A stretch of 64,000 bases of DNA from Phragmites australis (lineage: Eukaryota > Streptophyta > Magnoliopsida > Poales > Poaceae), in NCBI RefSeq assembly GCF_958298935.1, contig NC_084942.1, positions 8,563,501-8,627,500 on the forward strand, given 5' to 3'. A model generated the notes under the pieces. The model made no database searches. It saw only the letters and a program-made list of their open reading frames with translations, and was not told where the DNA came from. Position numbers and translations under genes: made by a program. Each line of letters opens with the position of its first letter. Positions within the stretch are counted from its first letter, which is position 1. Positions 35,440 to 48,379 of this stretch are shown one piece after another.

Positions 35440-38400
35440 GTTCCCCTAAAAATGCCCTGTATCAAAGTTATAGTTGATTCTTTATTAAAAACAACATCAT
35501 TACGACAAAGTCATATAGGCCAAAAAATAGCAGCCACTCCTACTATGATTGATCTAGAGGCAATTCCATTTGTTCTTAGCCAACATCTCATTATGTGGCC
35601 CATACTTCTAGGTTTTTGGATTCCCAAGGCAATAGTGATTATATGCCATATGGACCTAGTAAAATGACACTCAAAAAACAGATGTTGTATGTTTTCATTG
35701 GTTGCAAAAACAACATTTTAAGCTGCCTTTCAAGTTTCTTTTGGCCAGATTATCCTTGGTCAAAACAACTCATCTACATAAGTAATACAAAAAAATCTTT
35801 ATTTTTAGTTGGAGTTTAAGCTTCCAAAGTCCTTTTGATGTGGCAGATATGGGCTATGCTATCATTTGTGTATACATGGAATGAACTGGATATTTTCCAT
35901 TCACATGTAACCCCCATTTGAAGGTGTCATGTCCATTGCATAATTGGACATGTAGTAATTTAGACACCATATTTTGCCAAGCAATTAGTTTATCTCAAAT
36001 AATAGGTCTATGTAAAGAGAGGTTTAGTGGTGAGGAACTACTGAATTCCACCACTATAGTTTGCTTTCTTCTAACCACATTATACAATGACGGATATTAT
36101 TCACTCAAAGTGGAATCTCCCAACCAAGTATCATGCTATAATTTAGTCTGGCAACCATCATTGACCTGGAAAGTGCCCCATCTAAGTAAATCATGTTTCA
36201 CTTTCAATAAACCAAACCAGAAGTGAGAATCTCCTGATTTTCCTTGTACCTATGTGATAGATTTAATGTGTAGGTATTTATTTCTGAGCAATTGTTGCCA
36301 AACCCCATCCTCGTTAAGCAGTTGAAAAATCCATTTGCTGAGGAGAAAAATATTGAAGACCGAGAGATTAGTAATGCCTAATCCACCTCGGTTTTTTGCC
36401 GGGTATACGATGTCCCATCGAGCTAGTCGATATTTCTTTTTATGATTGTCCCCTTGCCAAAAAAAAAAAACTAGACCAAAGATAATATAGTATTTTAAGC
36501 ACACCCCTGGGGATACCAAAGAAGGACATCATAAGTACAGGGAGACAACTCAGTACTGAGTTAAGAAGAACTAATCGACCTCCAGCAGATATTAGTTTCC
36601 CCTTCCAACTGGTCAGTTTCTTTTCAAACTTTTCTTCGACCACCTTCCAATCACAATTTTTTAGCTTCCTATGGATCATCGGAATGCCAAGATATCTGAA
36701 AGGCAAAGACCCAATATCACAACTGAATAATTGTATGTACTGGTCTTCATACTGTTTAGTAGCCCCATGGCAAAAGATCTCATTTTTATGAAAGTTAATC
36801 TTAAGCTCAGATAATTGTTCGAACACGCAAAGCAAGAGTTTTATATTTCTGGCTTGCTCGATGTTATGATCCATGAATCTGATGGTGTCATCTGCATATT
36901 GCAGAATAGATAAGCCATCATCTACCAAGTGTGGAACCACTCTCGCAATTTTCCCATCCTTTTTTGCTCTAGATATTAAAACTGCAAGCATATATGCAAT
37001 AATATTGAAGAGAACGGACAATAAGGGATCTCCTTGTCTCAATCCTTTATGTGTTTGAAAATAAGGTCCTACATCATCATTGACCTTAATTCCAACATGA
37101 CCCCCGATACAAAGCTTTGGATTCAGCCACACCATTGTCCTGAAAAACCTTTCATTCGCAAAGCCTGCTGAAGGAAGGATCATTTAACCTTGTCATAAGC
37201 TTTCCCGAAGTCAATTTTTAAGATCACACCATTTTGTTATTTCCTGTGCAACTCATGAATAGTCTTATGGAGTATTATCACTCCTTCTATTATGTTTCGA
37301 CCATGCATGAATGCATTTTGAGGGGCTAATTACTTTTTCAGCAACTGTACCAATTCAATTTGTTGCAACTTTAGTAAAAATTTTAAGAGGCAAATTGGAC
37401 GATATTCTTGAATCTTTGGCACATTACTCTTTTTGTGAATCAGGGTAATGATACCAAAGTTCAGACTGAAAATAGATAATTTCCCTAGGTGAAAGTCGTT
37501 GAATAAGGCCATGAGATAGTCTTTGATGATTTCCCAGAAAACTTGGTAAAATTAAGCAGGAAAGCCATCATGGTCTGGAGATTTATTATGCTCCATTTTG
37601 AAAATTGCCCTCTTTACCTCCTCCATATCAACAAGGGTGGTAAGGGTCTCATTTTCACTTTCACTTACTTGAGGAATATCAATAGTTAAAGATTCATCCA
37701 TCGAAAAATTATTATGCTCTGGTTTGACAAAAAGGCCTTTATAATATTTGTGATATATTTGTTAAGGTTGGCTTCTCTAATTACAGTACCATCATCTTGT
37801 TCCAACTTATATATCCTTGTCTTTCTATTTTTACCATTGGCCACTAGATGAAAGAATTTTGTATTATTATCTCCCTCTAGTAGTTGTTTGACCTTAGCTC
37901 TTGGTACCATTTGAGCTCTTCTTCTCTTAGCATGTGAGCTAACCTTTCATTGAGGTAATGCTTAAATGCTATCTCATTAGGCGTTAAAGGATTATTTTCC
38001 ACCCTTTTATCAAGCTCATTTATCATTGTGGTGAGTTGTTGTTTTTCTTTCTTGAGGAGGCTAGAAGTATGTTTGGCCCAACCTTTTAAGTATTGTTGCG
38101 AAGTTCTAATTTTATTTTTTCATTTTTCAATGGCATTATTTCCTCTATGCTCGTTCTGCCAAATGTTGGCAACCATATCAAAAAAGCCTTCACAGATCAA
38201 TCAGCCTAATTCAAATTTGAAAAGTGGTTGAATACCAAACTGATTGGAAGCCCTAGTGCTAAGCAATAAAGAGGTATGGTCAGATCGGGACAAATCAAGC
38301 GCCTCAGCTATGACCTTTGGGTACTTAGATTCCCACTTAGTGCTCATAAGAACTCGATCCAGCTTCTCAAAAGTCGGTGGATCCAGTTCATTGGCCCATG

Positions 38401-38950
38401 TATACAGTCTTCCAATCATGTCAACCTCCCGTAAATCCAGAGTGCCAATTATTGCATTGAATAAATAGGGCCATTGGGGATTGAAATTATCATTATTTTT
38501 ATCCTTTGGACATCTCATAATGTTGAAATCATCCCCTATGATCATTGGGAATGCTTCCAAACTACATACATGAGCCATTTCAATTAGAAAATTTGCTTTT
38601 GATTCCTCTTGAGCTAGTCCATAGGCCACATATAATGCCTATGTGAATCCATCTCCTCTGTTCTTTAAAAGGAATTTTGAGTAAAAACCTCCTTCAACTA
38701 TGGAACCAATGTCAAAGACAGAGGCATTAACACCAATAATCATTCCCACCGATCTTCCTTGCGGTGGCATAACATGCCACATATAATCCAAACCACCACA
38801 GAAGTGATTAAGGGTTGAAGCAGGAAAAGTGCTTCTACCTATTTTCATGATAGAGAGGAAATTGATATGTTGTTCTTTTACTATGTTCGAGATATAATTG
38901 TGTTTAGCCACATCTCTTAGACCTCAGCTATTCCAAAATATACCTTTCAT
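35440..38950 (-). pseudogene. LINE ORF2: endonuclease, reverse transcriptase, zf-RVT (decayed)
   Basis: The ATG is at 38950-38948 and overlaps the ORF1 stop by one base. The APE-type endonuclease lies in 38201-38950, with GDDFNIMR and, near its end, RSDHTSLLL. A linker with LLEGDNNTKFFH (37686-37910) is followed by RT. The RT core (36440-37183) has HKGLRQGDPLLSVLFN and the catalytic YADDT. After it come the fingers and thumb, then a zf-RVT region with QHLFFECHFTRSIW (35640-35710). A TGA eight codons after the start, at a position usually arginine, and a TGA at a usual tryptophan in the tail show decay. Other segments change frame. The product would nick DNA and reverse-transcribe its own RNA. 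Confidence 0.85.
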
Positions 38951-41950
38951 CAGATATGTATTTTGGACAGTGTATTTGGCTTCTTAGGTAGGCGAGGAAC
39001 CTTACCTTTGTTCTTAGAAGAATTGGACTGTTTCTTTCTAGGGACAGCGTTTAGATTATCACAAACATGGTCCAAATTCTCATTATCAAGATTTTCAGTT
39101 AAATCATGGCATATGTGACTGAGGGTAACATCAAGTCCATCCATATCATCCTCATCCTCAAAATGATAAGGATCCAGAGTTATGCTATAATTTTTTACTC
39201 GACCTGAAGGCCTAGGTGTTTTTGCTACCACAGATAAATGATCAAACTCTATGTGTTTAATAGAAATAGCAGATTGTTTAATGATCCCATCATCTCTACC
39301 CATAGACACACCTAGGTTTTTAATATTCAAAGAAATAACATCATTAGGTAAAGAAAGGAAGGACTGATTATGCGTACCTCCTTCTAGGTTTCGTTCATAA
39401 CTCTTTGCCTTGGTCACCAAGTCATCATCTCCCAGAGCTTGAATCCTGCTACTAGTGGGGTGTCGAGCAGCCATGAAAGTTTCTAGGACTAAGATTAAGT
39501 CGCAAGAAACCACCCCTTCCTGTGGTCCTACACCTGTAATGGTCACATCAAAGCTATCCACCAACAGTAACGCCTCTAAAGCCTCAATCATCTTAGAGTT
39601 TTTCATGTTGGCTCTCACCTCATTTTACTTGCAAAGGTGCTGCAACTGTTGTCTTGAGAATTTATGGATAACCGTCCTCCTGGGAACCTGAACAGCCAGG
39701 GAGTGCACACCCTCACTGGCCACACCACCTCCCAAGCTCGACCAGAGGCGCCGCACCCAGGACCACCCCAGCGTCTAGCTCGCGGTGGCCATCCAAAACA
39801 ACGACCAATTCATTGCCATGAGCAAACACACCAGTGTCCTCCAGATTGACATATGAAGCCATGGCCTCAAGTGACTGCGTGCCCGGGACCACTGCTGGAT
39901 AGGACCGAGCAGCCTGTTTCCCAGCGCCCAGCACACCCAAATTAGCATGCAACTCATCGCCACGGAAATCGTTCGCTAGTTTGTTGACTGAAACCATGGC
40001 CTTAAGCAACAGATTGCCCTGGATCACCATCCCAACATCCAGCTCTCCCAAATTAGTGGCCACCTCGTCTCCATGAGCGATGACGACATCGTTCTTCGGC
40101 ATGTCAACAGGAACCATCACCGCAAGCGACAGCGCACCTTTAGTATTTTCGGTCGCCATCTCTGTCACATCCTTGTTGATGTGCAGTAAACCATTCACCA
40201 CGGCAACATCGATCTGAACACCATCTCCTTCCTTCACCACCAGTTGACAAGTCCCACACCATTCACCACCCCTTCGGACTCCCGATCTGCAACAGAGATG
40301 ACCACACCTACAAACTGTTCTATCGGTGCACCCAAGGTAGCATCGCCTACTGCACTAGCAGCAGCATTAGGCTTCACAACCTTAGGCTATGCCAAAGGAA
40401 CCAGCACAACCCGCCTTACTTGTGAGACAACCTCCAAATCAAATGAGGTAGCCTCTAAATTCATCAACACCACCTTTGACCTACCCTCCCCAGCAAAGTC
40501 CACTATCTCGTCATCTGTCATGCCCTCAGCGATGATTTTATCCGCTAACTCTGATAAGAGAATTTCCACAACCATATCAATTGCATCATTTATCAAGTCC
40601 TTTACATGATTATCTTCATGAGTTGTAGAGTCATTATTCTTAGCATCTTGTTGCATAGCGTCTCCCCCTGTATATCATTAGACAGGGCAAATTTTTCTTC
40701 AGTTGAGTCACTCTTGGGTATTTTAGAAGCTCTATCTTCCATGTCCTCATCCTCCCCCTGTGGGTGTTCTTCATCACCATTATCATTATCAGGATTATTT
40801 TCCCATTTACCATCCTACAAAATCTTATCAACCTTGAAAAAGATCTCATACACTCCGTCATTTACCACTATATCAATGGCATCATGAATGCCTTTGGCAT
40901 CCAGGACAACAACTAGTATACGGACCACCCATGTCCTCTTTGTATATCTCATGTCTACTTTCTGGGTAGCCCCAAGGATGGTTCCAACCGCCCACAATGG
41001 TAGGAACGATATGATCTCAAAAGGAGCCCCATACACATTAACCCACACCTTCTGTAAATACTATCGTGGTTCTATCTTGTGATCCCACTCGTGAAAAGTC
41101 ATGACCCCCTCCCCTTTGTCTGTTCTGACCTCACGGATTGCCACCATTCTTTACAATTCAACTTTGCATGGAAATGGAATGATGAACCCATCTTCATGTT
41201 CTTGGACCAACTACGTCTATTATGAGTCGAACCAATTCTTTTTTGATTAATTCTACACAGATCACTCCTTCCTTGATACGAATCAGAGTGGTAGCTATCT
41301 CTTTCTTGGGTTGATTCTGCACTGTTTTACCATCTATTGATATTTGGAAAAACCCAAGATTATCACCTACGAAGCCACAAAAGGTTGCAGCCAACTTTGG
41401 AGCCCACAGAAGCGGATACTCTAGAGTGAGATGATCCTCCTCGTAAATGTGACAGCACAGAAACCCTTGCTTCTTCTTTCCAGCAACACCATCATGCACT
41501 CCTGAGCTTTCACCCTTCTCCGCCAAGTGCTTCATTGCTTGATTAATTGACGGTCTGACTCCTAGAGTAGTGATGAAATTCAGGGCTCCCTAGTTATTCC
41601 TAGGGGTATCCCCTTCACCATGCACTGGTGGCGCCAAGTTGCCACGCCCGGTTCCCCATCCGCAGACATGGCCATGGCCACATCCACCTCCGTTGTTGCC
41701 ATGACCCCATCCATTACAGCCAAGACCTTGGTGCGCGTCACTAGCTCCACCATTGTTGTGACCATGAGCACCCTACCAAAAGAACCGTGGATGCCTAACA
41801 CCCTCGTTTCCCCGACCGGTGCCCCTACCACCGTCGCCTCCGCCATGAACTCCATTAGCGTGCCCTCCGCCTTGACCATCAATGCACCCTCCGCCTTGAA
41901 CTCCATTAGCACGCCCACCGCCTTGACCATCAGCGCGCCCACTGCCGGCC
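38950..41950 (-). pseudogene. LINE ORF1 (zinc-knuckle / DUF4283-type RNA-binding protein, decayed)
   Basis: From the 5' side: a glycine-rich segment (41773-41967) with 17-residue repeats, then a zinc-knuckle block at about 41430-41480. There the expected second and last cysteines are tyrosines (C-x2-Y-x3-H-x4-Y). A basic RNA-binding region follows with SFLPLWAVGTILGATQKVDM (near 40960), the hallmark of grass LINE ORF1. Acidic and variable sequence continues to a basic, lysine-rich C terminus ending at 38950. Several frame changes lie between 39.6 and 41.0 kb. The protein would coat LINE RNA. Confidence 0.7.
41830..41942 (-). repeat. 51-bp minisatellite in the glycine-rich part of LINE ORF1
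   Basis: On the plus strand CCTCCGCCATGAACTCCATT is followed 51 bp later by CCTCCGCCTTGAACTCCATT. The intervening 24-bp CCTCCGCCTTGACCATC units alternate with them. It encodes alternating GGG-x-ANGV and GGG-x-x-DGQ units. Confidence 0.75.
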
Positions 41951-42650
41951 ATCCTGTGAATCATCACAGCCGTGTATGAGTGAGACGATGCAAGAGTCTT
42001 GCCACATGTTCAAGTAAAGATCTCACGATGGCTAGGGCTAGATGGAGAAACCTTGAGACGGCCGTGGAGAGATGCCAGCCTCGGATATCTCCTGGCCCAA
42101 ATAGAACCTGGCCCGTCAAGTGTCCCGTGCGGAGATTGATTCAAAATTTGAATACCCGTAGAAACCGCATCGGCCACATGTGAGCTGGGTTTCACCGGCA
42201 TCTACGAGTCACGACGAATGAACAGCTCCGTCAAGCAATCACCCATCATATGGGCACGGCGAGATCCTTGGCTTCTGCAGCGGCCCTATCCAAGGTTTCG
42301 GCCACACACACTAACGCCTTAGCGCCACATATGCTATGATATCCTCTAGCGCCGTCACCTCTTGATGCACCGAATCATCTGTCGGGACCAAAAGGTCGGC
42401 CGCAATTGCGAGTTCCGTTGTAGAGTACCTTGCTCTCACCGCATTATTGACATTCTGTGAAGCAGTCGGTGAAGGTGTCTCCTCCAGTACTGATCCATCA
42501 CACCGGAGATCTCCTTGAACTTGATATGCAGGAAGAACCAAACGGAAAATCCTAGCCATGATCGCTCGCTCCAGGTGTCCCCACGCTAGAACACGGCGCA
42601 CATCCTCCTCCTTCCCAGCAAACGCGATTTCGCGAGTGACCACCGTGCGA

Positions 42651-44468
42651 TGCCGTCAAGCAGCCCGAATCGCAGGGAGCCATGAAAATCACCTCATCGT
42701 CCCTCCCCCCCCCCCCCCGCACCCCCACCCCAATATGTCGAGTGATGTAGACCCCTCTCTACCCTCTTTAAAAGGAAATGAAAAATAGTTAGTCTGTTAG
42801 TACCATTTAGTATCATGCAAGTCTCTTGTTTTTATAACTTTGTACTCCTACAATTTGAGTAGTGTTGGACTAACATTATCACAACACTAGTCGTTGTCTA
42901 TAACCATATAACCTTGTGGGTGCATATGCTTTTAAGAAAAAAATACCAAGTCTAGGTTCTTGGGATTTGTGATATGGCAAAGTAGATTCTGGTCTTCCCT
43001 CTCTTTGTAAAGCTAGTTCGCAGAGATGCTTTCGCTAAAAAAATGCTACCGTAAAACCCCAAAATGATGAAATTTTGTTTAGTGAGAATTTTTGTCCTAC
43101 TAGAGCCAAATGGCATAAGAACACAAGAAAGCCATCAAAGTTAGCCATCTGTTCTTGTCGGCGAGTTCGGTCAAAACTTATGCCCCTATGGGACTTAGTT
43201 CTTCAAAGCAAATCGTTCCCTTCGCATGTCCTTTGAATTTGGTAGCATTTATATCAGGTCATGCAAACTCAATAGATATCAGTTACATGCATACTCCAAT
43301 CCACCGGATATTCTATTCTATCGCGTAATCTTTGAACCCAAAGTATAATCTTCATCAAATGCTCAAAATTTCCTGGGAAATACGACACGTGAGAACCTCG
43401 GGAGTTATAAAAAAAAGAAAAAGAAAAAGAGTGAAAAAAGAAAAAAAAGAAATATATAGCTCAAAGATCTCCAAGATTCAAATAAACACATGAAAAATTC
43501 GACCATCTTTCCCCTTAGTACAACTTGTGGTAACGGATACTAGATTTGTTCCGGTTGGCGGCAACCCGTCGGAGCTCCAACGATGGAGAAGGCTGGAAAG
43601 AGAGGGAGATGGAGAACGGTCCGGCGTGGTGGAGGAGGAGGAGGACCTCGCCACCCAATTTCAGCCGCTGTAGCTCGCCGGACATCCAGAGCCTGAGAGA
43701 GAGATAGCGAAACGAAGTAACCGAGGGAGGAAAGGAGAAAAAAAAAACACAAAACTGGATGGCAGCATCCGATATTCGTGCAGGGTGCGGGACGCCCGTA
43801 AAAGATATCTTTATATATTGCATTTGAGAAACGACAGGACATTTCTACCTTTTTTAGTGGAAAATAAACATTTCTATCTTTAGAAGATAACAAAATTTAT
43901 TATTGATTATTTTGGGATTCCAGCCTCACCACGTCGGGGTGGGATAAAGGCTCAAAATATTGCCAAGATTTGCTCTGTTCACTTGTTTCCGAACTAACTC
44001 CGCTCTTCGCGACCTGCATCGACGTCAATCCAAATTTCCGAGGTGTGCATATGTTTTTTCCAAAAAGGAAAAAAAATGTTGTTTAGCATTTGCATGAACC
44101 ATAATTATATTGACGTGTATTGCCCTGTGTCCCTTGCAGCACTGCAGGCTTCAAAATTACCGACGAGATTGCTATAATTCAATGTTTAGGTTCCATCTTC
44201 CATGAGTATATTTGTAAGGATGCAAATGGATTGCCAATCCCACGACCTTGTGTGAACTTGGGTAAATTTGCAAATGAATCTTATGTTAAGGCGATTTTAG
44301 TTCATTACACATCACCAAAATCAGGTTGCACGAATTTTGGCGAGTAAAAGATGTTACAAAAGAAAAAATTGAGGAGCTCACATATCAGATCATAGCATCA
44401 GACCATCGAGTTCCCACCGGAATCCTTTGCAGTACTGCAGAAGCATTGAAAATCACTGACATGTGAGT
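42651..44468. other. Intergenic stretch with C tract and simple A/G tract
   Basis: Holds a run of about 14 C at 42704-42719, an AAAG-rich tract near 43407-43455 and a GC-richer patch at 43560-43720. On the plus strand 44118-44347 is open (STAGFKITDEIAIIQCLGS start) and preceded by an acceptor-like CCCTTGCAG; I do not recognise the protein. This stretch includes the probable 3'UTR end of the RsfS gene. Confidence 0.35.
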
Positions 44469-47400
44469 TCAGATGCTCTTCATGGGTTTCTGTGATCGGT
44501 TTCTGCGACGTGTCTTTGCCAGCGAGGTCTCCAACTCCTGCAGAAGTATTGGGAGCATTGTAACTCAATGGGAAAAGAAAAGGTGAATCGAGTTTAAAAT
44601 GATATAACCAAAACGAAATCCTAATAGCGGGTACTCGACTATACACAAATAACTGTTCTAGTCCATGTCAAATTTCAGACCAAGCAGAGGGACTGTGGTA
44701 CTGCAACTAACCAAGGATTTGAACAGCACAAACTATACCGTGCCTCTGGTCCATCCAATTTAAAAACAAATGCTCCAGACGAAGACACAAGAAATGCAAA
44801 GTCTATTCCTGAAAAGATTGTGCAACTTAATTTCACATCAAATTTATCTGGATAATTTGATTCCCAGTTGAACGAAAGCACAGCTCCAGTTATTTCACTG
44901 GCAACACAGAAATTTAGACTGTTTTGAGCATGTCTCAGAGATTACTGGACTGCAGGAAGCCAAGCCCAAACATCCTACACACATGAAGCTTGGGAACCCT
45001 ATTGCCACCGACATCCCCTCAAAGGCAATGACCATGGCACAGGAGTACCAAGCTGAACAATTGTAGATGTTAAGGGGCAACCTGAAGAGGCATACGAGGT
45101 AACCCTCTTCCTCTTTCAAATTATTTTCTTATTTTTCTCAGCCATCTGATGACAAATTTACTTGGACATTTTTCATAACTGACAAATACGTACGTCCCCG
45201 CAAAACCAAATTTGTAACCACAAAACTACTCAAAGTCAGCACCAAGTCCAATTGGATAGGAAATCATGCCTACATACCGGTTATGTGCCAAGCAAAGCCC
45301 TAAGTTAGGATGAACAGCAATGAGATTACTCATGTTTTTCTTTCTATATTGTGTGCATTTAATATGAAAATTACATGGTTTTTCCTTGTCTGAGATGTAA
45401 AGCTGGTGCGCGCGCGCGTGTGCACATGCTTGTGCATGTGGGAGGGGGGTATCCATGCGTTTGTATCACAATGTAGCCGTGCTGCTGTTGAATATCGCAG
45501 TGTACAGTTAATACATTTGTATCACAATGTAGCCATGATATTCAAACTATTATCATGTTTATACTTTCCACAACATGAAATGACATCAAAGGAATACAGT
45601 ATGAAGTGCTGTACTCATTGCGGTTAGGAACCAACTTTAATAATCAATAATAAGAGCCATAAGATACCAGTTATCATATGGAAACAACAATAAAGAAACA
45701 GTTGTACTTTTGCTAACCTGAACGGAAATGTTAGGAGACACCTCTCTTGACCAAATGCTTTCTAAATCATAATACTCTCTAGCTCTTTCTTCAAGTGCAT
45801 GGATGATTATACTTCCTGACATAAAAAAAAAATTAAGTTACACAAATAAGACGGAGAACTCCAGCATTGATCAATCATTCAGAACAACTTTGGATAACGT
45901 GGAACTGAAATGAAAGAAGTAAAACTTCCTGACATAACAAAAAGTTAAGCTGCACAAATAAGACATAGAACACCAGAATTGATCACTTATTCAGAACAAC
46001 TTTGGATAGCGTATAACTGAAATGAAAGAAGTACACACCAAGAAACTAAAGTTTGGAATGCAAGCTACTCCGTTTTTAGGATAGTGTGTTATTAGTATCA
46101 AACTTAGCTTCTAAATTGCCATGAAATTCCATATATTAATAATAGTATAACCTGTCTGATCTATTGCTTTGTTGCTGTGTTATCCAGATTATAAACACTC
46201 ACAATGTGACATAAATAGTCAAAGTTATATTATAGCCAAAGCTCACGTCATACCTGGAATTCATATGTTTAGTACATTTTTTAGGTCAAACAGCACCCCA
46301 AAATGTAATTATATTGCCAAAAGCTGATTCCAAATTCCACAAACAATTTAATAATAACAATGTAGTCACAAAATGCTCATTGCAATTGCACTGTTGAATT
46401 CTTACTTGAGACAAGACTAGTACTCACATAGAGTTGAACCTTAAAGTCAAATCTTTGCTAACGAAATTCAAGCTCCGTTGATTTTTGGAAACAGGTATGA
46501 ACTAAAGGAAAAATAACAAAGCTAATAAAGTACTCAAAATTGAAGTTGAACACAATTACAAAATCTGTGATGAGAGAAATGGTTCATGGAGTGTTTTATG
46601 ATGATTGTACTATGGTTAATCACTTGTATGTCATCTGGTCCAGTTCTATCAAAACAGTAAGAAATGCAGTTGTTATAGTAGCAAGATACAATGAATTGGG
46701 AGAAAAATCATGCTTCATGTCATCAATCAGATGATTCAGATGTCAATACAAAGAAACTATTTTCAATGTCATGCAGTTTTAACAAAAGTTAAAAAATTGC
46801 TACAATTTAAATTTACAAAGTGGAAAGGATGAATTTGAGTTGTAGCTGTTACCAGAATCAATGACAACCCACTTTCCAGCTTGCTGGCCTTCTACACTCG
46901 GCATCAGTATTCTATCAGAGCCCTTCTGCTTCTGCTTTATCTGTAACAAGAAAGGAACAATTCAATACCATAGACGTATTTTCCATGGGCATGACCAGTG
47001 GAATTTCTCAAAGTAGTGCATAGCCACTGAAGGGGAGACTTCAAAAAAACTATGTACACTACATGTCAATATAATGGAATATTCGAAGATATTACCAGGA
47101 ATAAATAATAACCATTACAAGTAGTAAAAACCGAGAGATTAGGAAGTGGAGAAGAGCGTTTTTATATCAAGAAATTTGTGTTTGCCCCTCCAAATACGTG
47201 CAATGTTGTTTCTGTCATCAAAAATAATTTCTTTCATTTTCACCACTGCCAATTCTGGTTACATGTCTATCTTGCCATTGGTAGCAGTACAAGGTGTAGT
47301 CGAACACTCAAACTAACTGCTACAACAAAAACATGCTACAATGACACTTGTTGGCCTCACCCTATTTTTTCTCAGCATACAGAGTCGGCACAAGGCTCAG

Positions 47401-48379
47401 GTTTCTGTACGCAAAGACATGTCATGGGAGATGTATAAGTATTGTGCCGAACATGGGATTGGAGGCTTTCTAGGGTTGGTGCCAGGATGGACCATGTCCA
47501 AGGCATGTCCCCGGATATCTGAGCTAATAATGGGTTATAGCTTTCCCTTCTTAATTTAAAAGCTGAAAATAATCAGTTATGCCTCTTAGACAAGTACCCA
47601 GAAGAAATCACTACACAAATACACCAGTATAGTATTGGTGCATCAGAGAATGGTATAGTTCTCAAGTCTAGAAATTGATTACTAGTAGTAATAGTATATT
47701 TCTGAATGATTTCCAGCAGACGAGGCCAACAAACATGAGATTTCTTAAATCCACAAAGAGAAATCCTATGACCCAAATTGTCCTGGCGATTCCAGGGGCT
47801 GACTCAGTTCTGCGGCGAGAACTTACCCATGAATGCAATCAATTCGAACTATACCCATCCCAACCCAATTGCTGACATAAATCCTTCATCAAATCCCAGA
47901 TGTTACTGATTCGGAAAATAGCGAACTTACGGCAGCAAAAATTAATCAAGAACCTAGCAGGTCTCAAATCTTGCAATTCAAGGCAGAATAAGCCACCAAG
48001 AATCACGCTGGTGTGATGTCCCAGGCAAAACCAGGAACCTTCCTTTCGCTCTCTTCTACGAGGGGATGCAGAGGAGGGGGGATTCGGGGGCACGTGCCTT
48101 GTAGAGGAGCGCCTGAGCGATGTTGCGGACGTGCCAGTCGGAGCGACCGGTGGCGACGACCATGTAGTCGGCGCATGCACCGCCGTGCAGACCGCCCTCG
48201 CCGACGGGGAAGACGCGCACGTCGCCGGCCCGGACGTCGCGCAGCACCTTCTCCACCTCCGGGAGCTCCAACAGCGCCTCCGGCGAGGCGACAGCGGAGG
48301 GGGATGAAAGGAGGCGCGAGAGGAGGTGCGGCGGCGGGCGCCACCGGCCCAGGGTGCGGGATCGCACGGCGGAGAGCAT
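44469..48379 (-). CDS. Mitochondrial Iojap-related protein / ribosomal silencing factor RsfS, four exons, 178 aa
   Basis: Exons on the minus strand: 48379-48098, 46940-46853, 45815-45718 and 44537-44469 (stop TGA). The spliced frame is open for 178 codons. RsfS/Iojap proteins bind large-subunit protein L14 and limit subunit joining. The N terminus, with many R and S and few acids (MLSAVRSRTLGRW), fits a mitochondrial presequence. Family blocks: LPEVEKVLRDV (39-49), DYMVVATGRSDWHVRNIAQA (71-90), GKWVVIDSGSIIIHALEERA across exons 2 and 3, then YYDLESIW, and a basic tail ending KPMKSI. Introns 2 and 3 are GT-AG. Intron 1 appears to be GC-AG (AAG then GCACGT at 48097), the only choice I found that keeps the conserved frame. 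The length fits the plant mitochondrial homologues. All conserved blocks are intact, so it is probably functional. Confidence 0.9.
44660..45108 (+). other. Coding-like fossil antisense within RsfS intron 3
   Basis: The plus strand reads open from about 44679 to 44863 (contains KLYRASGPSNLKTNAPDEDT). A second open block in another frame, about 44935-45100 (GNPIATDIPSKAMTMAQEYQ), ends in ACGAG followed by GTAACC, a donor-like site. One stop interrupts each segment or its continuation. I do not recognise the family. It may be a captured or nested gene fragment, or chance. Confidence 0.3.
45811..46034 (-). repeat. 113-bp tandem duplication in RsfS intron 2 covering the 3' splice site
   Basis: The plus-strand word ACTTCCTGACATA begins at 45811 and again at 45924, and the following 110 bp align closely in both copies. 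On the minus strand the word is TATGTCAGGAAGT, the acceptor plus the first five bases of exon 3. A decoy acceptor therefore lies 113 bp upstream of the real one. Confidence 0.85.

Larger units (their letters stand above)
35183..42650 (-). mobile_element. Nearly full-length, decayed L1-type LINE
   Basis: Read on the minus strand it has a G/H-rich 5' part, ORF1, ORF2 (endonuclease, reverse transcriptase, zf-RVT tail) and a 3'UTR. It ends in TTTATT plus eight A (T run on plus at 35183-35190). The 5' limit is placed near 42650, where coding-like frames stop before a C-rich simple tract (42704-42720); it is approximate. I searched for a target-site duplication of the 3' flank and did not find one. 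Many stops and frameshifts break both ORFs. Several are C-to-T or G-to-A type changes, as expected from decay of methylated DNA. Confidence 0.8.

Noticed and set aside
45400..45440. GC/GT dinucleotide run and a duplicated TTTGTATCACAATGTAGCC word (45459, 45514)
   Set aside because: Simple repeat and a short local duplication inside an intron; no further structure.
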